Origin: Desulfurococcales archaeon
Lineage (GTDB): Archaea > Thermoproteota > Thermoprotei_A > Sulfolobales > Ignisphaeraceae
Direction: 5' to 3'
Length of the DNA: 12,141 nucleotides
NCBI GenBank assembly: GCA_027066265.1
Contig: JAMOOB010000156.1
Location: 1-12,141 of the forward strand
Shown piece after piece: positions 5,824 to 12,141 of this stretch (within the stretch, counting starts at the first letter, position 1; each line of letters begins with the position of its first letter). Below the pieces are notes generated by a model. It did not search any database, was not told where the DNA came from, and saw only the letters and a list, made by a program, of their open reading frames with translations. Made by a program: the position numbers and the translations under genes.

Positions 5824-7644
5824 TTGGGTGGAATATTCGCAGCGGTATCGATTTCTAAGAAAAACGTTGCACCAATAATACGTAGTGCTCTCGAAAAGAT
5901 GCTGTTCCGAGGATCGGATTGCGCTGGCATTGCTACGGCTTTCGAAGGTAAGCTATTCATTAAGAAGGATAGGGGATCGGTAAAGGAAGTACATGCAAAG
6001 CTCAACCTCGACGATCTACCGGGATACATAGGTGTAGGTCAAACACGTTTTGCTACCCATGGTAGGCCACACGTAGATAATGCGCATCCGTTAACGGATT
6101 GCAGTGGTATGCTTGCGATAGTGGGAGATGGAGCTGTAGAGAACTACGAAGAGCTTCGAGACGACGTAGCTTATCGTGGTCACAACGTGGTTTCGCGATG
6201 TGATTTCGAAATAGTTGCACACATGCTCGAGGACGAGCTTAGGAGTAGAGGTTCGTTGATCGAAGCCGTTAGGAATGTTGTAAAGGTTTTGAAGGGCTTC
6301 TACTCATTCGCAGTACTAGATGCAAGGAAGGAGATAATCGTTGGGTACACCTCGAAACAACCACTCTATCTATGCCTTGGCGAGGATCTGATAGTGCTTT
6401 CCTCAACCAAGAGCAGCCTCGTAGATCTATGTAAGAAGTATGTACAGATCGATGGAGGAGAAATGGCAGTGCTAACGACTACGGGATTCGATGTTCTCGA
6501 TGCAGGTACGGGGAAGAGCATCAAGAAAGATATGAAGAGCCTCGATGTACCTCCGGATCTTGCTGACAAGGATGGTTATCCGCATCACATGCTGCGCGAG
6601 ATATACGAAGTTCCCTACGCGTTGCTGCGAACAATTAGCACGATTCAGAAGAAATACCTTGCATTGGCTGCACGATTGCTAACGACGGCTAGGAACGTAT
6701 TCATTATTGCCGACGGTACGAGTCTTCATGCAGGATTCGTAGCTAGCTATTACTTCGCTGAACTAGCAAATCTCAGCCCCATCGTTGTTAGCGCTGCCGA
6801 ATTCCCGCTATACTACGTTGAGAACGTTGGTCCCGGAACCGTAGTGATAGCGATATCGCAATCAGGTGAGACGGGCGATGTTCTTAGATCGGTCTACGAA
6901 GCGAAGCTACGAGGAGCTACGATTCTAGGCATAACCAACTACATAGGGTCTAGACTCGCACAGTTCTCGAACCTATACCTACCGATAGCAGCGGGACCCG
7001 AGCTTGCTGTACCGGCTACCAAGACCTTTACCTCGACTCTAGCGTTGCTATACATGCTCGCACTTCGATGCGCTCAAGACCTTGGTAAGATCTCCGGAAG
7101 CGAATTCGTAGAGAAGGTAGAGAAGCTTCGTAGCTTTGCCGATACGTTGATCGAGGCGATACCCAGCATAGATTCCAAGGCTTCGGAAGCCGCTCAAGCA
7201 ATTGCTAAGTGTAGGAGTGGCTACGTGATCTCGAGAGGAATCACGTACCCGATAGCTATGGAGGGAGCGCTCAAGCTTAAGGAGACGGCGTACATGCATG
7301 CAGAAGGCATGGAAGCCGGCGAGTTCCTTCATGGTCCGGTAGTCCTCGTTGAACCCGGATTCTTCACTATCTTCATAATTCCTGTAGAGAGCGTAGCAGC
7401 GAAAGCTACCTATCCACTGATCGCTTCAAGTGCTGAGAAAGGAGCTACGGTGGTAACGATAGGGTTCTACGGAGATCCTGCACTACGCGAAGTTCCGGGA
7501 ATCGTTATAGAGGTTCCGGCGTGCGAAAGGCATCTAGCGCCGATAGCAACAGTGGTACCACTACAACTCGTTGCGTACCGCCTAGGCGTACTACGCGGAT
7601 GTCCAATAGATTCGCCGAAGTACCTAAGAAAAGCTGTTACATAG
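5824..7644 (+). CDS. GlmS-like protein with degenerate glutaminase domain (candidate GlcN-6-P deaminase/isomerase)
   Basis: At 606 residues it has the full GlmS layout: N-terminal Ntn-type glutaminase domain (1-225), linker with GYPHHMLREIYE (251-262), two SIS domains (about 285-420 and 455-590) and the C-terminal tail. Classical GlmS makes glucosamine-6-phosphate from fructose-6-phosphate and glutamine. The isomerase half looks intact: DGTSLHA 297-303, SQSGET 345-350, ATKTF 398-402, Lys484 and Glu487 in LKLKE, His503 in FLHGP, and Lys603 in the tail. The glutaminase half does not: the protein starts M-G-G-I-F where GlmS has M-C-G-I, so the Cys1 nucleophile is Gly. RWATHG is RFATHG (75-80), and the oxyanion-loop HNG is GDG (101-103). 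Asp127 and the RxATHG arginine remain. No other in-frame start supplies a cysteine. It cannot use glutamine in the normal way, so ammonia-dependent synthesis or, next to nagA, the reverse deamination is likely (inference). Its stop is one base from nagA's. Confidence 0.92.
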   Translation: MGGIFAAVSISKKNVAPIIRSALEKMLFRGSDCAGIATAFEGKLFIKKDRGSVKEVHAKLNLDDLPGYIGVGQTRFATHGRPHVDNAHPLTDCSGMLAIVGDGAVENYEELRDDVAYRGHNVVSRCDFEIVAHMLEDELRSRGSLIEAVRNVVKVLKGFYSFAVLDARKEIIVGYTSKQPLYLCLGEDLIVLSSTKSSLVDLCKKYVQIDGGEMAVLTTTGFDVLDAGTGKSIKKDMKSLDVPPDLADKDGYPHHMLREIYEVPYALLRTISTIQKKYLALAARLLTTARNVFIIADGTSLHAGFVASYYFAELANLSPIVVSAAEFPLYYVENVGPGTVVIAISQSGETGDVLRSVYEAKLRGATILGITNYIGSRLAQFSNLYLPIAAGPELAVPATKTFTSTLALLYMLALRCAQDLGKISGSEFVEKVEKLRSFADTLIEAIPSIDSKASEAAQAIAKCRSGYVISRGITYPIAMEGALKLKETAYMHAEGMEAGEFLHGPVVLVEPGFFTIFIIPVESVAAKATYPLIASSAEKGATVVTIGFYGDPALREVPGIVIEVPACERHLAPIATVVPLQLVAYRLGVLRGCPIDSPKYLRKAVT

Positions 7645-7645
7645 A

Positions 7646-8797
7646 TCAAGGTTTTTCGTATGCATCTACGCCTCCCACGATAGTCTTCACGACGTTTAGA
7701 TCCTCGTCGAGGAGAACTATGTCTGCAACGCAGCCCGGTTCTAAGCATCCTAGACGGTATTCATCTATCGAGCGTGCTGGTACGTAGCTAGCCATAGCGA
7801 TAGCTTTCCAGAGCTCGATACCTAGAGAAACGACGTTCCTGATAGCGCGATCCATGGTGAGCGTACTGCCCGCTAACGTTCCGTCGACGAGTCTCGCAAT
7901 ACCATTCCTCACGATAACCTTCAAACCTCCTAGCTCGTACTCGCCATCGGGTAGACCCGTAGCGCTGATCGCGTCCGTGATAAGTACAGTTCTCCTCCAT
8001 CCAGCGTATTCGATGATCATCTTCACGACTGCTGGATGGAGATGTATGAAGTCGGCGATGATCTCGAGGTACACCGAGGGTGATTGAAGAAGTGCTAGAA
8101 CTGCTCCTGGTTCTCGGTGATGGAATCTCTTCATTGCATTGAATAGGTGTGTCGCTCTATCCAATCCACGTTCGATAGCCTTCAGCGCTTCGTCGTATCC
8201 AGCTGCACTATGACCTAGAGATACGTGTATACCCATAGATCTTGCGTAGGAAACGATTTCGAGACCTTCGCCTAGCTCGGGAGCTACGGTAACTACCTTA
8301 ACTACGTCGCGTGCTCTATCAACAATGCTCTTGAACTCGTCTAGCTTCGGAATCCTTATGTATTCAGGGTTCTGCGCACCCTTCATCTCTACATTGATGA
8401 AGGGTCCCTCCAGGTTTATGCCTAGTATGCGTGCACCAACGAAATCGTTGCGAAGCTGCATCTCTCGAGCTTTGCGTACTGCGTCGATTGCTTCAAAGAT
8501 CTTCTGTAGGGGGAGAGTTACGGTTGTTGGAAGGAAGCTCGTAACACCGTGTCGAACGAGGTTCTTACTCATGCCTACCAGATCGTCTAGCTTAGCGTTG
8601 CTCGCATCGTAGCCGTAGCACCCATGGATATGGGTATCGACGAATCCTGGCACCGCTATAAAATCCTTGAGGTTCTCTCCGTTCTCGATCCAACCACGAA
8701 CGATCTTCTTAACGATGCCGTTCTCGATCACTATAGAAGCACTATCTACGATCGTGAGAGGCGTGTAGACACGTTTAACGTTTAGAATGCGGTGCAT
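7646..8797 (-). CDS. nagA: N-acetylglucosamine-6-phosphate deacetylase
   Basis: It removes acetate from GlcNAc-6-phosphate to give glucosamine-6-phosphate, a cytosolic amidohydrolase-superfamily step. The 383-residue length matches NagA (about 380). Seen: GFVDTHIHG at 51-59 with metal-site His56 and His58, the metal ligand Glu130 in NLEGPF, His196 in LGHSAA, His217 in THLFNAM, ADFIHLHP at 248-255 with the substrate-contacting His252, and the catalytic Asp275 in LITDAI. All are in place. Family members usually have ADGIHVHP, so Phe250 is a small variation. The open frame extends to 8992, but I chose ATG 8797: GAGGGG lies six bases upstream, and the N-terminus then begins with the normal beta-sandwich strands. 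It converges tail to tail with the GlmS-like gene and diverges from the surface-protein gene, sharing a 128-base control region. The product fits directly with the neighbouring SIS enzyme as next step. Confidence 0.96.
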   Translation of the reverse strand: MHRILNVKRVYTPLTIVDSASIVIENGIVKKIVRGWIENGENLKDFIAVPGFVDTHIHGCYGYDASNAKLDDLVGMSKNLVRHGVTSFLPTTVTLPLQKIFEAIDAVRKAREMQLRNDFVGARILGINLEGPFINVEMKGAQNPEYIRIPKLDEFKSIVDRARDVVKVVTVAPELGEGLEIVSYARSMGIHVSLGHSAAGYDEALKAIERGLDRATHLFNAMKRFHHREPGAVLALLQSPSVYLEIIADFIHLHPAVVKMIIEYAGWRRTVLITDAISATGLPDGEYELGGLKVIVRNGIARLVDGTLAGSTLTMDRAIRNVVSLGIELWKAIAMASYVPARSIDEYRLGCLEPGCVADIVLLDEDLNVVKTIVGGVDAYEKP

Positions 8798-8835
8798 GTC
8801 GAACCCCTCATAGATGGCTAGGCGTAGGGAAATAG
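8798..8835 (-). promoter_or_regulatory. Putative promoter and ribosome site of nagA
   Basis: On the minus strand CTATTT (8835-8830) is the best TATA-like element, centred about 35 bases before ATG 8797, which puts the start site near 8807. GAGGGG follows, ending six bases before the ATG. The 8841-8865 inverted repeat lies directly upstream of this box, where archaeal regulators often contact the promoter. Confidence 0.4.
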
Positions 8836-8840
8836 CTTTT

Positions 8841-8865
8841 GTATCGCTAGTCCGAATAGCGATAC
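8841..8865. promoter_or_regulatory. Perfect 9-7-9 inverted repeat: candidate operator between nagA and the surface-protein gene
   Basis: GTATCGCTA (8841-8849) and TAGCGATAC (8857-8865) are exact reverse complements separated by the seven bases GTCCGAA (8850-8856). The repeat stops abruptly on both outer sides. It sits next to the nagA TATA-like box (8830-8835) and about 22 bases upstream of the TATA box of the divergent surface-protein gene. The half-site spacing of 16 bases centre to centre suits a dimeric helix-turn-helix regulator. It is not followed by a T-run, so it does not look like a terminator. The regulator and its ligand (perhaps an amino-sugar phosphate) are unknown. Confidence 0.65.
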
Positions 8866-8886
8866 GTACGAGAAGGATTGCTAGGC

Positions 8887-8918
8887 TTATATCTATACAA
8901 AACGATGGTACCTCGGTG
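8887..8918 (+). promoter_or_regulatory. Putative promoter and ribosome site of the surface-protein gene
   Basis: TTATAT at 8887-8892, within a locally AT-rich stretch to 8902, is centred about 36 bases before ATG 8926. The predicted start site is near 8916. GGTG at 8915-8918 lies seven bases before the ATG. This is the clearest TATA box in the window. Confidence 0.55.
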
Positions 8919-8925
8919 CGTGGGT

Positions 8926-11900
8926 ATGAAAGGACGGATTCTCGCCTCAATACTACTACTAACAATCGCATTATCCATCGTAGGCGCAGCAACTCCTTAC
9001 GTAGCGAGTGAAAGCGTTGCTAAAGGGATCTTCGTAGCAGTACTACCAACGTCGGTACCAAGCGATCCGAAGGTAGGCAACGTTACTGTAGAGTTCCTAG
9101 CTACGGTAAACAAGCTCGTGTACGAAGGGTATGCTCAGTTCTACCTGGTACTCAACGATACGAAGGTTGGCGGAATAAGCATTCCGGCTGGAAGCATTCT
9201 GATCGTAGGTAAGCTAGCTCCGGAACTCATCGAGCTTGCGAACGAGAGCGGTGGAGCGATAAAGATCTACAAAGTTCCAAGAACTCCCTTCACGATGGCG
9301 CTGGAGCTCAAACCCTTGAAGATAGCTGTTCTGAACTATGCAGACTACGTCAAGGATACGACTCTCGTTAGCTACGGTCTACCCAAGCTAGAGTTCAAGT
9401 TCACGTTGATAACCAACGATACGATAACCGATCTACTGAAGGGTAAGTACGATGTGTTGATTCTACCACCTGGTAGCGGAACAGCAATAGCTAGACATCT
9501 AGGTCCTGGAGGTGCCAAGATCGTAGCTAGGTTCCTCCACGAAGGAGGTGGAATGGTAGGTATCTGTGCTGGTGCTTATGCACCGATAAAGGGCTACAAC
9601 GAACCAACATCGTGGTTCCAACTCGTAGATGCAACGCTGAAGAACTGGCCAACGTGGGCTCTTGGAACTGGTAGGATATTCGTAGAGATCGTCGATCCCA
9701 AGGATCCCGTAGTTCTTGGATTCAGCGATACCATAACGATGATATACTGGAATGGTCCCGTACTAACGTACTACGATCTAGGTAAGAACACGGTCCTAGG
9801 AATCGATGTACCACCGCCAAGAGTTGTAGCTAAGTACATCGGACCCGATACTACGCAGGGAGCTTTCAATCCAGGTAGTGGACTATCGCTTAGCCAAGTA
9901 GCGAACACTATGAAGGACGGCTTCGCGATTGTTGACGCTGTGTACGGCAAGGGTAGAATCATACTCTTCGGACCACACCCAGAACTAACAAGCGGTGAAC
10001 TCGAGACTTCGAAGATTCCAACGATCTACAACCTGAGAATGCTATGGAACGCTATCTACTACGCAGCTGGCTACATAGTTGAGTTCAAACCCATCGTAGG
10101 TACCTGGATGTGGCCTACAACGATTAGAATACTATACGAAGAATTGCTGAAGCTAAGGTACGGTACTACCAACGTCGATAAGGAGAAGAAGATTGAGACG
10201 CTGAGAGACGCTATGGAGTATCTAGCGAGAGAATTGAAGAGCTACGGAGTGACAGACGTCTTCCTACTAGTGAAAGGTACTAGAGGTGTACTGATATGGC
10301 CTAGCGAAGTTGCTAAGAAGTACGGAACCTACACCTACTGCGAAGGAAAGTACGCACTCGAACCATACAACCTAACCGACGTCCTCAAGATGTTCGTAGA
10401 GGTATGCCACAAGTACGGTATAAGAGTGCATGCATGGATCGTCGTACACTACGATAAGACTAGCTGGGGTCAGTGGGATCCAATATGGCATTGTGGAAAG
10501 TGGTTCAACGCTACGTACTTCAAACCACACTACCCTGTCTATGGAAGGGTATGGCTATTCAACACAACGTATCAGCAATACATTGCCGATCTAGCAAAGG
10601 AGCTGGTCGAGAAGGAGGGTGTTGACGGTATCCATCTAGACTACATAAGATGGAGCTGGGTTGGATACAGCTTCGGACCCAAGGACTATGCCTTAGCTGC
10701 TAGGCTCGGTATCAACCTATCGAAGGTTGAGAGGTACGTCATCATCACGTACTACGGAATGCCTAACGAAAGCATCAAACCACAACCAGACCTAATCTTC
10801 AAGCTATACTACGAGAAGAAGGATCCGGACGTGGTTAAATGGTACGACTTGAGAAGACAAGCAGTGATAAACATAACGAAGAAAGTCAAGGAAGCCGTCG
10901 AATCTACTGGTAGACACGTAATACTTAGCGCTGCGGTGTTCCCAGAAGAAGCAACCGACTACATTGAGCTATGTAGAACCGATCTCGTAACCCACGAACG
11001 AATATGTGCAAAGATACCAGGGCAAGCATGGCAGTGGACACACTACGGACAGCATATCGAGGACTTCATAAAGCTAGGCTACTGGCCTATACCTATGGCA
11101 TACCACGTATCGTTCGGTAAGACGCCTTCATGGGTAGGTACGGTAGCTCGCTACGTAGTTAAGATGAGGAACGAACTCAATCCAGAAGTCAAGGTATTGA
11201 TAGGAGTACAGGCTTGGAGTGTGCCTTACGAAGATGTGCTGCAATCGATAGGCAATGCAACGGCTGCTGAAGCCGATGGATACGTATTCTTCAGGTGGGG
11301 CACCTTCAGAAGCATTGCATGGAGTGCGCTGGTAGGTCCATACGAGGAGGATATAGATGCTTTGAAGACACTAGTACCCGTGATCAAGGCTATGGGCAAG
11401 ATCCTGGGCAAGGACGTTGATGACTTGGTAGAGAGGATCGAAGTCATGGGCACCGTATTCAAGCCAAAGCCTGGAACCTACCTATCTAGCTACATAGCAG
11501 ACATAGTGAAGGATGTCAAGGAGCTCGTGAAAGACTATGCAAGCATGGTTGAGAGCCGTGCACAGAAGCTGCTCGGTACACCGTACTACGCTACCTACGT
11601 AGACTACCTACTAAGCATTGTTGAAGAGAATGCGAAGATCGTTGCGGAAGCTACGAAGCCTTCCGAACTCATTGAGCCAACGAAGAAGATGCTAGATGCA
11701 TCGATACCGATCCTGGTATCCTATGCAAGCGTTGAAGATATGGAGTCTAAGCTTAGCGATCTAGAGTACAAGCTTAGACTACGCATAGCAGAGGTCGGGC
11801 ACGGTATCAAGCTCGTCAACGATAAGATGGAGGTCGTGAAATCAGAGATCGAAGCACTGAAAGCAGCATTAGAAGACCTCAGATCAGCGCTAGACGATGT

Positions 11901-12141
11901 TGTGAACAAGATAGCAACACTACCGGTACTGAAGAGCGATGTGGATACCTTGAAGGGTAAGGTAAGCGAACTCGAAGGACTGAAGAGCAAGGTTAGTAGT
12001 GTAGAGAGTAGTATCGATAGCATTAAGCGAGACATTGCTAGCATTAAGAGCAGCATCGATAGTCTGAGCAAGAGCGTGAGCGATGTATCGACGTCTGCAT
12101 CCAACGCTAATAGCATGGCTTCGGCAGCCTTCATAGTAGCC
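8926..12141 (+). CDS. Secreted surface protein: GATase1-like domain + GHL10-like glycosidase barrel + coiled-coil stalk, partial (3' end beyond window)
   Basis: The frame stays open for 1072 codons to the edge. Seen: a signal peptide (residues 1 to about 25, MKGR then a leucine-rich core ending VGAA); an N-terminal beta-type region (30-130); a class-I amidotransferase-like domain (131-385) resembling the biotin-protein-ligase N-terminal type, with GICAGAY (Cys214) and GPHPE (His351, Glu353) as a complete-looking triad; a TIM-barrel region (about 393-800) resembling glycosyl-hydrolase-like family 10 (DUF187), with YGIRVHAW at 497-504 and DGIHLDYIRW at 567-576; a helical region (805-935); and a heptad-patterned coiled coil (about 936-1058). 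The last residues turn hydrophobic, perhaps entering a membrane anchor. Eleven N-glycosylation sequons lie in residues 52-777 and none in the stalk. It probably stands on the cell surface and binds or cuts glycans. It is divergent from nagA. Substrate unknown; each domain call is by motif. Confidence 0.82.
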   Translation, partial: MKGRILASILLLTIALSIVGAATPYVASESVAKGIFVAVLPTSVPSDPKVGNVTVEFLATVNKLVYEGYAQFYLVLNDTKVGGISIPAGSILIVGKLAPELIELANESGGAIKIYKVPRTPFTMALELKPLKIAVLNYADYVKDTTLVSYGLPKLEFKFTLITNDTITDLLKGKYDVLILPPGSGTAIARHLGPGGAKIVARFLHEGGGMVGICAGAYAPIKGYNEPTSWFQLVDATLKNWPTWALGTGRIFVEIVDPKDPVVLGFSDTITMIYWNGPVLTYYDLGKNTVLGIDVPPPRVVAKYIGPDTTQGAFNPGSGLSLSQVANTMKDGFAIVDAVYGKGRIILFGPHPELTSGELETSKIPTIYNLRMLWNAIYYAAGYIVEFKPIVGTWMWPTTIRILYEELLKLRYGTTNVDKEKKIETLRDAMEYLARELKSYGVTDVFLLVKGTRGVLIWPSEVAKKYGTYTYCEGKYALEPYNLTDVLKMFVEVCHKYGIRVHAWIVVHYDKTSWGQWDPIWHCGKWFNATYFKPHYPVYGRVWLFNTTYQQYIADLAKELVEKEGVDGIHLDYIRWSWVGYSFGPKDYALAARLGINLSKVERYVIITYYGMPNESIKPQPDLIFKLYYEKKDPDVVKWYDLRRQAVINITKKVKEAVESTGRHVILSAAVFPEEATDYIELCRTDLVTHERICAKIPGQAWQWTHYGQHIEDFIKLGYWPIPMAYHVSFGKTPSWVGTVARYVVKMRNELNPEVKVLIGVQAWSVPYEDVLQSIGNATAAEADGYVFFRWGTFRSIAWSALVGPYEEDIDALKTLVPVIKAMGKILGKDVDDLVERIEVMGTVFKPKPGTYLSSYIADIVKDVKELVKDYASMVESRAQKLLGTPYYATYVDYLLSIVEENAKIVAEATKPSELIEPTKKMLDASIPILVSYASVEDMESKLSDLEYKLRLRIAEVGHGIKLVNDKMEVVKSEIEALKAALEDLRSALDDVVNKIATLPVLKSDVDTLKGKVSELEGLKSKVSSVESSIDSIKRDIASIKSSIDSLSKSVSDVSTSASNANSMASAAFIVA

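Noticed and set aside
5800..5830. That the missing Cys1 of the GlmS-like protein is only a wrong start
   Set aside because: Upstream in-frame codons give no other nearby ATG, GTG or TTG followed by Cys-Gly, the ribosome site fits TTG 5824, and the following residues G-I-F align with the GlmS start.
8798..8992. A 65-residue N-terminal extension of nagA
   Set aside because: It would include the promoter region and the inverted repeat and run into the surface-protein gene; ATG 8797 has GAGGGG at correct spacing and gives the normal NagA length.
1..12141. CRISPR arrays, tRNA or rRNA genes, insertion sequences, attachment sites
   Set aside because: I saw no regularly spaced repeats, no tRNA-like arm pattern in the short gaps, and no transposase motifs or flanking repeats.

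Overview
The window looks like a piece of a thermophilic archaeal genome, most likely Thermoproteota (Crenarchaeota, Desulfurococcales-like). I infer this from TATA-type boxes about 33-37 bases before the start codons, short GGTG/GAGGTG ribosome sites, TTG starts, an S-layer-like surface protein and tightly packed genes. I cannot name the species. It holds nine genes (two cut by the window edges) and no RNA gene, insertion sequence or CRISPR array. No gap between genes exceeds about 130 bases.

Layout. Minus strand, 1-1831: a partial GH84 beta-N-acetylglucosaminidase, downstream of an M14-type zinc carboxypeptidase. Plus strand, 1878-5766: a short intracellular neutral-ceramidase-family hydrolase, a TIM-barrel sugar isomerase/epimerase, a Gfo/Idh/MocA oxidoreductase and a UPF0309-type SIS protein. 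Plus strand, 5824-7644: a full-length GlmS-like protein that lacks the N-terminal catalytic cysteine. Minus strand, 7646-8797: NagA, convergent with the GlmS-like gene with one base between the stop codons. Plus strand, 8926 to the edge: a large secreted surface protein. It has a class-I glutamine-amidotransferase-like domain, a GHL10-like glycosidase barrel and a coiled-coil stalk.

Together the genes read as a locus for collecting and breaking down N-acetylated amino-sugar glycans. The surface protein would bind or cut the glycan outside the cell. GH84 would release GlcNAc inside. NagA would deacetylate GlcNAc-6-phosphate. The GlmS-like protein, with an intact isomerase half and a degenerate glutaminase half, could then run in the catabolic direction as a glucosamine-6-phosphate deaminase/isomerase. 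The ceramidase-like amidase, the carboxypeptidase, the SIS protein, the isomerase and the oxidoreductase suggest a substrate more complex than plain GlcNAc, perhaps one carrying an unusual acyl, lactyl or peptide group. No sugar kinase or transporter is visible here. A perfect 9-7-9 inverted repeat between nagA and the surface-protein gene is a candidate shared operator.

The strongest leads are the GlmS-like protein without its catalytic cysteine, the architecture of the surface protein, and the inverted repeat.
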